Positions 32,701 to 45,360 of a stretch of DNA of 64,000 bases are shown here, in pieces. The stretch comes from Prinia subflava. Taxonomy: Eukaryota > Chordata > Aves > Passeriformes > Cisticolidae. Every line of letters begins with the position of its first letter. Position 1 is the stretch's first letter. A program made the translations under genes and the position numbers. The notes under the pieces are model-generated. The model made no database searches. It saw nothing but the letters and a program-made list of their open reading frames with translations, and was not told the DNA's origin. The stretch is from positions 80,130,472-80,194,471 of the forward strand of contig NC_086249.1 of assembly GCF_021018805.1 (NCBI RefSeq), written 5' to 3'.

Positions 32701-35700
32701 TTCAGGTGAACAGCATCCAAAAGTGAACTCTCTAAAGTTCATCACCTCCTAATTTCTTGTAGATGATTCTCAAAATGCTCCACCAATGATGGCTCTAATT
32801 CTGTCTGCTAAGTTTGCTGTGCTGTGTCATATGACAGGAAGACACCACCTGGATCAATATGATCCAGATGTTCCCAAATCAAAATTTATGAAACCCTCCC
32901 TGACCCCATGTAACAGTCTTCATCCCTTTAGAACAATAAGTAGAATTTTAAAAAATTTCTGCCTGCAGGAGGAGAGGACTTCCAGTTGAGAAATATTATG
33001 ACAATTCTGGAGCGAAAATGACCATATGATCCTGTGAAGTGGACCACTATACAGAAGGGCAAAAACAAAAGTCAGCAGTCCCTGATGGTATAATTGGGGA
33101 AGAAGTCCTCCCCGTGTTCTGTAACACAATTATTTTAGTCCTGAATGCATAAGCAAGACACATACCACCGACCAAAAGGCAATTTGCTAGCATTTTAGAT
33201 GGCAATGAAAAGCCCCTTTGCTACCTGTGGCTAGTTTTCAGTCTTCCAAAGGAAGGAAAAACTCTAATTCCTCCTCCCTTTTCATTAAAACCAAGTTGTA
33301 TCTCTGGAGTGAAAAAATCAAACCAAAATCACAATCATCCTGTGCCCTGCATGTGGTCAAGAACTCTAAAATACAGTTTCAGTTTGAAGCATTAGCAATA
33401 TGTGGAATTACATGACCAAATCTCTTCAACCCTCACAGGCATCTATCAGCAAAGCAAGCATTGGAAACCTTAATCACATGCTTCAATTACAGGCTCTGGG
33501 ATTACTCTCACCTTATAATAGAATTACCACCAGCCATTTCAGATTTTGACGCCATTCTCCTCTAATTGGACACCTCTCCCAGCAGCATGCTCCTTCAATG
33601 TTTATCAACTTTCTTCATCTTTGTTTATCCTTCCTTAGCAAGGACCTGCTAGATCCACAGGAAAAGACCTATATGGTGATCAGTGTACAGCACAGCACAA
33701 AGCAAATACAGTAAGTCTTGACTGAATGGTGATTTGTGTATTTCTGTATTTTGTTTGGCTTTTTGGGATGTTACTGCAGCAGATGAAACTGAAGCATACT
33801 TTCTCCCCAGCTAAATCTGCTGGGTCTGGCCTAACTGGCCATTGAGACCACAATATATAGAAAAAAAATTTGATTTTTTACATTCCCTAAAAATACCACA
33901 TTGTGTTGGATCTAATCTCTAATAACAGGACAACTGAGAGGCGTTCCATGAGTTTTTTGTTTATTATTAGTCTCAGTGAAGGCAGAAACATAAAAGATGG
34001 TAAAACTCACACCATAACAACAGAAGCCAAAGCTCTCTTCGTTACAAGGTCTTTTAAAAGGTTTTTAGCCAATAGGCTAATGCTAAAAGCTTACAAGCAT
34101 CTACTTAAGCTAATCAATAAACACTACACACACACACCTTACAGCATACAATAGTTGCTTGCTTTATATTTTTTGCATCTTAGAAACTTTCTATGCTCCA
34201 AATATTTCAAGGCCTAAAATTTAACTCTGTTTCAAACCTCTGTCTATGCAAGCTTATTACAACTTTTTCAGTTCCCATAATATTAAGGGCAAAAATATGT
34301 AAACTTCAGAATGAAAACTATGGAGATTATTTTAGCATGAAAATTGTCTCCAGATCCTTTGCTGCTTTCCAGATTCCAGTGGCTCTAACCTCTGCTAAAA
34401 TATTGTAGTGTGAGCAGAGGTCAGACCCTCTGTTAATTGACAGCTCACTTATCCTCTGGAGGAAGGAAAACTGTGCATGCTCCATGTAAGAAGAAAATCA
34501 TAACATAACCTGGGTAGCTTGAATTTCATCTAATCCACCAGGAAGTGAGCTTAAATGCAATACTGAGGAGTTGACCTAAGTCTCTTGTGCTTTCTGCCTT
34601 TTTTATAAAATGATCAAATGTCTTTACTTTTGACAGTTTACTCTGTCTGGCACTTTTCCTCATCTATTGCTGGTTCATGTACCTTCAGTTCCCCAATGCA
34701 AATAAAAATCCTAATACTCTGCTTTAGGGTAGAACCATTTAGATCCCATTTCCCAAAGAAGATGTTTCAAAGAGAATCCAGCACAATGAATGGCAGCACT
34801 AAATGATTTATTCCTTGAGGTTTTATTCTTTTTATTTGTGATGGTTCAACTTGGTGCCTGTATCATAAAATTTATTACAACAGCAGATGGTTAGCAGTAA
34901 CCATGAAACCCACACAGATCAGATAAATTTATACAGGTCTAGATCAAACAGTAGCAGAATGTCAAACAACAAAAAAACCCAACCCAAACCCAACCAACCA
35001 AGAAACAACAAAACCACAAACTCACCGCATTGCAGAGACAGTGGGCTTTTTTTTCCTAAGATGACAAATCCAGATTTCATATGTATGCCCAACAAAAAAC
35101 ACATTTACACAATTTCAGTTTACTGAATAGTAGCACATTTGTTGAAATTGCCTTCAAATTGTTTACATTTGTTCCCTCACACATTGGTTTTCCAAGAAGT
35201 TGTGTTTTTCTGGTTTCCAAAATAGCTGGATATGGCACTGGAACTGTGGTCATTACTGGCCCTGATGTCTCAAACAAACAACAATAAGCCTGAGATATTG
35301 TATGTCTGAATTACAGTGGCAAACACCTCTCAAATCCAGACATTTTTTGTGCTATCATGGATGCTGCACATTTTTAATGTATTTTAAAAAAATATTATTT
35401 TCTGAAGTCAGGTTTATTTGCATTTCTTTCAGTATTTATAGGTTTGGATTAAAATCTTGTAACTGTATCCATTAGAAAGTGTACATGTTTTGAAGATACT
35501 TCTGCCAGATCATCTCCTTGGGCAGGAGCAGCCAGTTTGGACAGGGCTTTTGCCAAAAAAACAGGTTTCTTCCACAAAATATATAGTGCTAGTCATCATT
35601 TGGGTATTTATCATACTGAGTTTATATCTGTTCATAACCCCTGTGACAATACCCTGCATTTTCCCCTGAAGACCTTGCTAAGGCTGACCCCCTTTCAATG

Positions 35701-37138
35701 TAGGCCAGCCACACTGCATTACTGTAATGCTCCTGCTGCCTGGACTCCTGTAAAAGTCACACATCTGATTCCACCGTGGCACTTCAGACAGTTTGCAAGC
35801 TGTCCTCTCCTGTGCAGGAGAGGAAGACCCAGAAACTTGGTCTTGTAAAAGAATAGCCAGCATTTGCTTTGGAAGAAATTGGTGCACATACAGATGACTT
35901 CAATCCAGCCCTCTGGGAAATCACCAGACCCTTGGTGACCTCCTCATCTAGCTCCATGTGGGTGCTTTCAGAACTTGTCAGAGGCAGCAGGCACACAGTC
36001 TATATTCAGCAAGTCCATTAATTCCCTCCTAATATCTCTAAACATTCTTTGAGGAAAACACCTGCATGGTGCAGCCAGTTTCCCAAAAGTACTGGAATTT
36101 GTGTCTGCACAGCACAGTACTTATGGAACATCTGGATTCCATGCTGTATCTGAAATGAGACAGATAGACAGGAGACAGACACTCAGCTTATAACAGCTAC
36201 CAAATTTTGAGAAAATCTGTGCTAAACACAGAATCCTTGAAATGCTCCAGGACCTTGAATGGGATTAAGAGGAGATGGCATGTGAAAAATGTGAAATGGT
36301 GATGTTTCCCTGAAAAGTCTTAAATACTTCTCAGAGATTATGGAGAAACCCTGCTTGAGAAGCAGAGAACCTTGACGTGCTTTGCAGAGATGAATTCATA
36401 GAAGAACTCATCAGTGTAGGTTCTCCAGAGGTAGTGGGAGTCACTGTTCCCTCGATCACTTGCAGGTATCATGACCGTAGGCAGAAACTTGTTCTCTTCA
36501 ATGAAACTCCAACACCAAGATTCCTTCTGTAGTTGTGAGTTTTGCATGTAGTTGCTGTCCTGGACTTTTCAGTGCTGGGGAAGGTTTACCAGAGGAACTG
36601 AAGAGATCTGAGAAATTAAAACAGACTTACAGCTGAAAACTTCAGGGGCTTCAAAGAATAGTTTCTTTAAAATTCCTTTTAGAATTGAGTGTAAATTTTA
36701 AAATATCCCAGTCCAAAGATCCTCTGACAGGTAAGTGAAAAATATTTTGGTAAACCCTTAGACTTTTGATGAAACCTGTGAATGCTGTGAAAGAAGATAG
36801 AGGTTCAGAAACAAGTAACACAAATACATGTTCTTATATGACTATTATGTTAGCTAGGAGATGAGTTTTTAGGAATGACTTCATGTAGAGAGATTGCTAA
36901 TGTTCTAACACACTTTCTCTACACCTTTGGAATTATCTATCAGCTTCTCCCATAGTGTCCTCATTGATCTTAGAGATTTGCCAGTGTCTTCTGCTTCCTT
37001 ACTTATCTTGTTATGATTCCTCAATACAAAAGGATATAATTGGTAAATAGAGAATTTATGAGGCTTTTAGGAGGAATTTAGTTATTCAACCTGAATCCAC
37101 TTTTTGCCCATGAAAGTATAAATCACTACTCTCAGGGG
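29791..37138. other. long gene-free stretch
   Basis: No exon or RNA gene is recognised. There is an AT dinucleotide-rich patch at about 32005-32065 and an A/C low-complexity patch at about 34964-35015 (CCCAA and CCAAC words). Open frames of 60-100 codons are scattered with no visible domain. Confidence 0.5.

Positions 37139-37193
<55 letters not shown>
37139..37193 (+). repeat. A homopolymer of 55
   Basis: An uninterrupted run of 55 A. The sequence before it shows no processed-mRNA features that I recognise, and it is followed by ordinary sequence, so I call it a simple repeat. The exact length may be affected by sequencing. Confidence 0.9.
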
Positions 37194-37195
<2 letters not shown>

Positions 37196-37518
37196 CTGGA
37201 AAACAATTCAAACAATTCCAAAACATACAAAGCAAAATTGCAGTCTTATCCCAAAACACAACACAAATCTATAGAGCAGGATTTTGGGGCAGTAATAACC
37301 ATCATGGTACCAGTGAAACTGTCGATCTGACTGACAGTGTTCAGAACTGCAAATAAATAATGTGAAGAGACAAAAGAGCCTTAAGGCACATTTCTTCCCT
37401 GTGTACTTGGGAAGTCCTGAATCAATGAATACATTTTTTTTTTCTTGAGCTGCTGGTGACAGATAACAAACCAGTTCATGAAAACACAGACACAAAGATG
37501 AAATCCCAGTGGAAAAAC

Positions 37519-37830
37519 AAAAGGGAAGGGAAGGGAAGGGAAGGGAAGGGAAGGGAAGGGAAGGGAAGGGAAGGGAAGGGAAGGGAAGGGAAGGGAAGGG
37601 AAGGGAAGGGAAGGGAAGGGAAGGGAAGGGAAGGGAAGGGAAGGGAAGGGAAGGGAAGGGAAGGGAAGGGAAGGGAAGGGAAGGGAAGGGAAGGGAAGGG
37701 AAGGGAAGGGAAGGGAAGGGAAGGGAAGGGAAGGGAAGGGAAGGGAAGGGAAGGGAAGGGAAGGGAAGGAAAGGGAAGGAAAGGGAAGGAAAGGGAAGGA
37801 AAGGGAAGGAAAGGGAAGGAAAGGGAAGGA
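37519..37830 (+). repeat. AAGGG pentanucleotide array, about 310 bp
   Basis: About 49 perfect AAGGG units at 37521-37765 are followed by a higher-order AAGGGAAGGA decamer to about 37830. One strand is purine-only. Open frames on both strands (GREGK and FPSLP repeats) are by-products of the array and not genes. Confidence 0.98.
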
Positions 37831-40589
37831 AAAAGAGGAAAAAAATATATTTTCCTGAATTGTATGTTATTATAGACTGAGCTGTGTTCTTGTAACACTA
37901 GATTTCAGAATAGATAAAATTCAAAGGTAGGGAAAACACATTCTTTATAATCATTTCTACCCCCTTCTGTGGGTATTTAAATGTGTGTTTTCCTGCACCT
38001 TCAGACCACTATATGTTATTTTCAATTTTGATGCTCCTGGCTGTGATAAGGGAAATAGAGAATAGTGAATTTGTCAAGTGCAAAAGATGGAAAAGGATCC
38101 TCCAGCTGTGTGTTTTTTATTTTATACTTTTTGGAACAACAAACACTGAGAAAATTACCACCTTTAGGACTCACACACCATACACAGGAATATCAACTGG
38201 CTTTACTAAAAGCAAGAGATCACCCTGGAAGTTGGCAAGCTACTCCAGAGTGGAAGTCACTGAAAAAATCTAGTTTATGAGCTCGTACTGGGGTCAAGCA
38301 GGACTGGAAGCACCTCTCCATCAGAACTCCATATGGCATAGCACCTCCAGTCCTGTGCAGGGATGGTGAAATGCCACTGTCTATGATGATGGCACCCAAA
38401 CATATTAGGTTTGGGATTACTCTCACAGCTATTGTCTGAGTCCTGGTTGAGGACAAAATCACAGCCATGCTGGTTTGGTTTTGTTACAAATTATTTGTAA
38501 AGTTCCTTTTAGCAAACATCTCTTTTCCTTCTTCTCTCTACAACCCAGTCTTTAAGGCTTATAATTCAAGGGATATATATTTGAGACATGCTACTTTGTC
38601 TTTTCAAAACAGCCTCTGAAATCATGAGCTGATTAAACAGTTGAAAATATACTCCGTGTCAAGGGCAACTCATTTGCATGGGCTGTACTAGCTAGATAAC
38701 TATGGCAGTCCTGATCTGGGCTTTGTACAACCAGAACACACTTTCCAAAATCATAACTATTCTGAAAACCAGCTGAAGAGCCAGGGATGAGCCTCATTCT
38801 GAAAAGCAGACTTTATTTAAACTTCCATCCTGCATTTAGCATCCATTTCTGATCTACATTGTGTCTCTACACCAAAATGATAGTGCTTGTAACCTACAGA
38901 TGTGGACTCTGAATTAGCTCCTGTCATAGCACAGAAGGTGATTTATTTGAAATGAGTCAGCAAGCGTTTGAAAGTCTGCAGTGCACACTGAGCCCATATC
39001 TTCTATTCCTTTGACTTCCGTGGGATGTTTAGTCTTTGCCAAGAAGGAGGCATGTGACTTGAGTAATACAGAGATAACCAACACATCTCTGGGTTAAAGA
39101 CCTGCCTGGAGAAATTCTCATCAGCACACTTGAAAACTATCTCTAAGCACAGAGTCACAACACACATGTGCAGCAGCACTGCGAAGGGCTGTGCAGCGCC
39201 AGCGGGAATCCACAGACACCTCGTGGTTAGAGAGCAAAGGCTTCCCCAGAGATGTCACTTATGTTGCTTACCACTCCTGTCCTGTAACGGGCTGCAGATC
39301 ACATGGAAAACCCTCAATTAAGGCTCCCCTCTCCTTCCTTTCCTGCTGTCAGGCTGCACAGTAAATAAAGGTGCTAAGGCTGCTATTAGGCTGGAGCTGC
39401 CCTTCCTTCCTTCCTTCCTGCCTCTGTGACTGGAAGGGGACTCCCCACTCTCTGTGCTGCTGAGTACTCACAGTGGGATTCTTGCTCAAGTGCAGACACT
39501 GACTTGCTTCCAGGCAGCTCAAGAAAGCTGAAACAATCTGTACCAGCACAGGCTCTGACCCTATATTTACAACTGATGCAATTCCAAGCACTCATGAATA
39601 TTAGTTCTGTGAGTTATGCCAAGAACAGCAACAAAGTTGAAAAACTGGTTGAAAATATACATAAGCCAATTTGTCCCCAAAAGCTCCAGAATAATCCAAG
39701 TCTGCTTCTCCATTACAATTAAATGAAATTAAATGAGAGCTGGAGCTATTTATTATTTAAGGGGGGGTGGAGGGGATAGAAAGGAGATTTATCTGTGCAG
39801 CCTTGGATTGGATTTTCTCTATTGTCCAGAGTGGCAGCTATTAGCAGTGTTTGGATGCTGATGAAGGAGAAGGGAACAGAGCTTCAGGCCCTCACTTTCC
39901 TGCCAATGGAAACATCTCTTCAAGATGTACTGGCACTACCTATCCTGAACCATAACTCAAATGCAAGAAACAATGTTATTGTTAAAAATGCAACTCCTGT
40001 CTCCAGCAAATATCTTTGAGCAAACACGTGTTGTTGATCAGAGTGGTTGCTGCTCTTTGCCCAGAACAGATCATCCAAATTTTCCTGCCCTGATGGTGCA
40101 GATCAAATATGGAAAAGAAAATCTTATTTCACTTGTCAGTGAATAGGGACTTCTCCTGAATATTTCCTGACTGATCCTCTGCCAGCTCATCTTGATAGCT
40201 GGGGCCCAACTCTGCAGCAGGAAGCCTGGCAAACTCAAAGCCTGGGAATAAAATCAAGGCAGGTAAAGGCTTCCAGATGCTGAGCTTCTTAGTAGCTCTG
40301 AAGCCAGACAGCTGGAAAACCAAGGCAGATCAGGGAATCTTGTCAATTATGGTTAGGATTGTTTGAGAGGGCATAGCACTTTGATACACTGAAACAAATA
40401 ATGAATCTTTTCCTATGCAATATGAAATTACATTTTGCTGCATACTGCTCTGATGTAAAATTGTTTGGGGTAGGGGGGCAGGACTTTCTGGACCGCAGGG
40501 ATTCTGGTCTTTGCCTTCCTTTAGCAGGTAAGAAACCCAAGTCTGCTGTCTTAGACAAATTTCAGCTTCCTGAAAATTGTGCAAGGTGT
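37831..40589. other. gene-free stretch
   Basis: No exon or transposable element is recognised. There is a short CTTCC run at about 39403-39420 and a G-rich patch at 39760-39776. Confidence 0.45.
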
Positions 40590-40983
40590 TTAACCCTCGG
40601 TCCTTCAGCCTGGGAAAGAGGAGACTGAGGGGACACCTCATTGTTGTCTTCAACGTCCTCACAAAGATCAGGCAAGCACTGATCTCCTCACTCTCATGAC
40701 CAGTGACAAGACTCAAGGAAACAGAATGAAACTGAGTCAGGGAAGGTTTAGGTGGGATATCAGGAAAAGATTTTTCCCCAGATGGTAGACATTGCATGGG
40801 AACAGGTTCTCTAGAGAAGGGATCATGGCACCAAGCCTCTCTGAGTTCAAGAAGCATTTGGACAATACTCTCAGGCACAGGGTGTGATTCTTGGGTCTCT
40901 TGTGCAGGGCCAGGATTTGGACTCAGTGATCCTGATGGGTCCTTTCCAGTTCAGCATATTCTATGATTTTGTGGTTCTATGAT
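40590..40983 (+). mobile_element. CR1 LINE 3' end
   Basis: Ordered CR1 3' blocks: GAGACTGAGGGGACACCTCA, then TGTCTTCAACGTCCTCA, a CAGGAAAAGATTTTTCCCCAG block, GAGTTCAAGAAGCATTTGGACAA, GGACTCAGTGATCCTGATGG and GTCCTTTCCAGTTCAGCATA. The tail is ATTCTATGATTTTGTGGTTCTATGATT. The orientation is plus and the copy is 5'-truncated, as is usual. A 182-codon open frame on the opposite strand is a shadow. Confidence 0.93.
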
Positions 40984-43415
40984 TACATGAAAAAGCCTTT
41001 GAGCACTAAAACATATTCATACTCTACCTCTAGGGACCAAAATTATTTTTCTTCAATTCAGATCCCCTTTACACCCCTTTGTGAGTAAACATTTGGCAAC
41101 TATTATAAAAACCTCAGGTACATTGATAAAAATAAACTGCATTCAGGTGCTAATGCCATAATTTTAAAAGTAGGAGTATCAGCTAATGAAGGATGGGAAT
41201 ATTTTTTCTTAAACCCAATGAGAAATATGCCTTTAAAGGTTTCAGACTAAATTCCTGTACTTAGGCTATTCTTGGTGCAATATTCTGCTGTTGGAATGAA
41301 TCCATTTTTACTCTCCTTGAAAACACACATAGCCCCATGCTGACTTGCATATTGTTTAGACAAGCCTAATACTCTAGTCTTTGTCAGGTCTATTTAAAGA
41401 AAATCAATCTGCATTCCTCTGATGAACTTCATAGGCACTGGTGTTAGACACTTGCTTAGACTTGCCTGCTTAATGGAACACATTCTTATTCCAAGCACCA
41501 TTTTTTTAAGTAATAATGAGACAACCAAGAGTTTACTAAAAGGAGGTCACAGGTGAATGACAATTATTGGGTAGGAGCAAAGTCCTTTTTAGGCAGTCAG
41601 TGATTGTAGGGAGGAATTCCTTTCAAGGTTGGGCAATTGTCTTAAACACCTCCACTTGCACATATACAGGATAAGCTATGCACCAGACAAAGAAAAGGAA
41701 ACAAATGCCAACAAAAATGAAGGAAAAACGAAGAAGAAAGGAGGCAAAAAAAGCTGTCAAGGCAATGAACATCACGCTCATATGTTCGGGGAACAATTGC
41801 GTTAAAAGCAATTCCTGAATTCACCTTTTGAATTTATGCTGAACTTCATGTGTCCTGGCTTGCCCTCCCCAGCTTTTTGTCCATCTGTCCATTCTTTGAT
41901 TGTAACTCCTGTGGGTGAGGAATCTACCTTCTTACCTGTCTGGAAACTGCCTGGATTTAATTTAATCTTTAAAACCTGTCAAGTCTGGACAAAGTAAATT
42001 TATGCCAATAATTTGAGGTCTCGGACCTTTTGGATGAAGAAATCTTCTTCTTGTAAATAGGCTCATTGGGACAAAACAGAAAAGTGCCTGCATGCCTCTG
42101 TCTGATTGTTGTTTAGGAGTGTTTACAGCATGGAATGTGCTGTATATGATGCTGTCTATGCATTTCCACATTACTATACTTTATCTGGTAATTGCACAGA
42201 TTTTAAAAGAAGAAACCTTTCTGCTTTGAAGGCAGAAGGAATTAATTTTGCCTACACCTCTCCTTTCCTTCTGTCTGTTTGCAGCTGAAAAAAAAAACCA
42301 AAACAATAAAAACCAACCAAGTCCTCAAGAAAAAATAGCCTGTAGGCAAACCCATTCCTAATGACATCAAAAGGATGAATACTGGCTAATATCTGTAATA
42401 AGGTTTCTGCTTAGTAGTGCGCTCTCCATTTCTGGAGGTCTTTTAAAACCTTCTCGTTATTCCAGCCACATTCATACTTCAGTCAGTTGTGCCAGAACTC
42501 AGAGGGGAAGGAAATTGATGACAGCATTCAAGCAGTGGTGCACTCTGACCCATCACACTCTCAAGTGCAGCAGGGTGGCAGCAGAGCCAGAGCTCACTGC
42601 TTCCAGCACAGCTCAGCTGCAGCCGCGGCTTGGGGCTGATCTCACCATAACACTGAGGCTGAAGATAAATAAATCTCCAGAGGTGGAGTCATACAGCTCT
42701 CTTAGAATAATGGCTGGAGTCTGTTCCTCTCACAGATCCATGTGTATTCACTCACAGTGTGAAAGAGAGTTGATAACACATTAGTGACAGGCTTGTCATC
42801 TCCAACATCATTTCCTATGCACTGCAAGTTACTGCAGCCATGACATGAGCTAAGCATCAGTAAAAGAGGAGGCTACTGTCTCAAGTCTCTCTCTTCTAAT
42901 GGATCCTCATAGGCTTTGCCTTTGGGGAGGAAATGGCAATAAAATTGTGATTTTGCTTTCAAGCTGAATATCAAGGAAATGAAATTAACATAAAGGGTAC
43001 TGCTGTTTGAAAAAGACTACAGATTTCAGAAATTTTATTGGGCCACTAAGTGGCAGATCATGAAAAGACAATAGGGTTTGTCATCATCAGCTGAGTCACC
43101 TTTTATCACCAGGAAGCAGTGAATGTAGTGATCATCCAAGTAGTTTTTGTATGCTTTCTGTGGGGATGATGCTGGATGAGGATACATTTGATCCACATAA
43201 ATTGAAAATGGAAGAGTCATAATGTCCTAATTTTCTCTAAGAGCAGGAGTTGAATGTTACATATAGATAAAGCCTTGTAAAATAAGGGTCTGATTACCCA
43301 TGTAAAATCATGGCTCAGGCCTGCTACTTTGGCTAAGCAGAAAAGGACTATGGGAAAGTGACTCAAGTGAATTGGAGGCAAAAAAAAAAGTTATATAGCC
43401 ATTATATGCTCACAT
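40984..43415. other. gene-free stretch
   Basis: AT-rich, no exon or repeat recognised, apart from an A/C low-complexity patch at about 42288-42322. Confidence 0.45.
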
Positions 43416-43575
43416 TGTGGTTTATGGTAGTTTGTTGAATTATATATGTTATACTTAAATGGAATGTAACTGGTAAAGGGCTAACTGCTTTAAAAGGCCT
43501 GGTTTCTGCAATAAAGGGGCTCTCCTTTGCACCTGCCTGGGCAACCTGTGTCGCTTTGCTTCGTACAGTTGAACA
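43416..43575 (+). repeat. short LTR-like element
   Basis: It begins TGTGGTTTATGG, carries AATAAA at 43510-43515, and continues with GGGGCTCTCCTTTGCACCTG and a TGTGTCGCTTTGCTTCG segment to a CA at 43575. This is the order expected of U3, R and U5 in a short LTR. No target duplication was seen and the family was not recognised. Confidence 0.45.
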
Positions 43576-43941
43576 GTGAGAGAAAGTCATCCTGACCAGG
43601 TGTTCCTGACATCTAGCTTCTTGGACATTTTTACTTAGTTGTGCCTGCTCCTAATGGAAGATGGCCAAGGAAAAGAAATAATAAACTGCTCTGTGTTGAC
43701 TGGATTAATTTTCTTTTCAGTATTCACAGGATGCACATACCAATGTCAAAAAACTGCAAAATAATTATGTCAGGCAATGGTGGACTTTTCTAAAATCAAT
43801 CTATTGATCTATTTATCCAACTACAGCAAAGATCTTAATATCTTTTATTCAGTGCTGTGAGTCAAGCTTGCTCAGTGTTACCAAATCATCAGGAGGGAGG
43901 CTTTTACCATGCAGAATGAGCTGCCTGGCATGGATGCACAG

Positions 43942-45044
43942 TGTCACTGACCCAACACCAGGCACCCTCGAGAGTCACTCACTCACCCTCTCCTGCCACA
44001 GCTGGGCAGAGAGAAAAAAACCTCAGCTAAGGTTTTATCTCACATGTTGAGATAAGGACCAGGAGAAAACATTTCAAGGGCAAAACTGGCTCAACTTAAG
44101 TTGCAAAGTTAATTTATTACTAATAGAATCAGAGGAGTATAACGAGAAGTGAATAAGCCCTTAAAACACCTTTTCCCCCAGCCCCTCCCTCCTTCCCACC
44201 AAAAGCACAGGGAGACAGGGCATGGGGGTTTTGGGCTGATCATCATCGATATTTTCTTCCACTGCTCTGGGAGAGGAATCCTTCCCCTGTGAGACCATGG
44301 GGTCCCTCCCACAGGAGACAGTCCTCTGTGAACTGCCCTGGCATGGGTCCACTCTCCCAAGCAGCAGCCAAACCACAACTGCTGCAAATGTGAGTCCCTC
44401 CCACAGGCACAGTGCTCCCAAAACTGCTGTGATGTGGGTCTCTCTTTCCATGGGGTGCAGTCCTTCAAGGACAGGCTGCTCCAGCCTGGAAGCAAAGGTC
44501 TTCTCTCTTGTCTGGGTCTCCCACTGGATCACAACCTCCTCCAGGCATCCACCTGCTCCAGCATGGGCACCTCTCCCATGGGCTGTGGGTGGATCTCTGC
44601 ATCCTCCATGGATCCCCATGGGCTGTGGGTGGATCTCTGCATCCCCTGTGGATCCTCAGGGGCTGCAGGGGCACAGCTGCCTCACCATGGTCTCACCATG
44701 ACCTGCAGGGGACTCTCAGCCCTGGCGCCTGGAGCAGCTCCTCCCCCTCCTTCTCCACTGACCTTGGTGTCGCCACATTCTTTCCCTCACATGTTCTCAC
44801 CTTCTCCTCTTCTCTAACTAGAAGCAAGACAGTGAGACTTTGTTTTGATTTTCTTCTTATGTCATCACAGAGGCGTTACCAGCCTCCCTCATTGGCCCAG
44901 CCTTGCCCAGCAGCCTGTCCATCCTCAGAGCCATCAGAGACTGGCACTGCTGGACGTGGGGGAAGCCTCCAGCAACTCCTCACAGGAACCATCTTTGTGG
45001 CCTCCTTGCTACCAAAAGCCCAGGCTGTGCGAAACCAACGCACA
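43942..45044 (-). repeat. solo LTR, same family as 7053-8061, inverted
   Basis: Read on the minus strand it starts TGTGCGTTGGTTTCGCACAG, followed by CTTTTGGTAGCAAGGAGGCC. It then has the G-rich CCATGG-containing middle, AATAAA (as TTTATT at 44113-44118) and the TTGAGCCAGTTTTGCC and CCTTATCTCAAC words shared with the copy at 7053. The left limit is approximate. It contains a 40-bp tandem duplication at 44577-44656. Open frames of up to 183 codons within it are fortuitous. Confidence 0.8.
44577..44656 (+). repeat. 40-bp tandem duplication inside the LTR
   Basis: GGCTGTGGGTGGATCTCTGC starts at 44581 and again at 44621, and the flanking bases also match. There are two units with a few differences at their ends. 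It lies in the U3-like part of the inverted LTR. Confidence 0.9.
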
Positions 45045-45220
45045 CGGGAACCAGTCTAGAATAGACTGGGTGATCTTCAGATGGGTCCAGTGTCTGAAAA
45101 CCAGAACATCTTAGCACAGAGATCACAGTCCTGCAGGAGATGTCATGGGCTGCTTTGATCAGAAGTCAGTCCCAGCCCCTTTTTGAAGTCCACATCCACT
45201 TACAAGGTAATGTATTTAAA

Positions 45221-45360
45221 CACCTTGGAAGTGTTCAAGACCAGGTTGGATGGGATTTGAGCAATCTGGCCTAGTGGCAGGTGTCCCTGCCTGTAGCAGG
45301 GAGGTTGGAACTAGATGGTCTTTAAGGTACCTTTCAACACAACCATTTTATGATTCTGTG
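45221..45360 (+). mobile_element. CR1 LINE 3' end
   Basis: CACCTTGGAAGTGTTCAAGA, CCAGGTTGGATGGGATTTGA, GCAATCTGGCCTAGTGGCAG, GTTGGAACTAGATGGTCTTT, AAGGTACCTTTCAACACAAC and the tail TTTTATGATTCTGTGAAT follow the CR1 3' order. This is the best-preserved CR1 tail in the window. Confidence 0.93.

Noticed and set aside
36500..37193. A-run as the tail of a processed retrocopy
   Set aside because: No exon-like or mRNA-like sequence was recognised upstream, and CR1 machinery in birds rarely makes poly(A) retrocopies.
37456..37898. Open frames of 123-140 codons on both strands with GREGK or FPSLP repeats
   Set aside because: They are translations of the AAGGG microsatellite; any frame of a pentamer lacking stop words stays open.
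40330..40878. 182-codon open frame on the minus strand
   Set aside because: Most of it is antisense to a CR1 3' region, with no domain.
44161..45059. Open frames of 128-183 codons on both strands
   Set aside because: Inside the inverted solo LTR; low complexity and no conserved domain.
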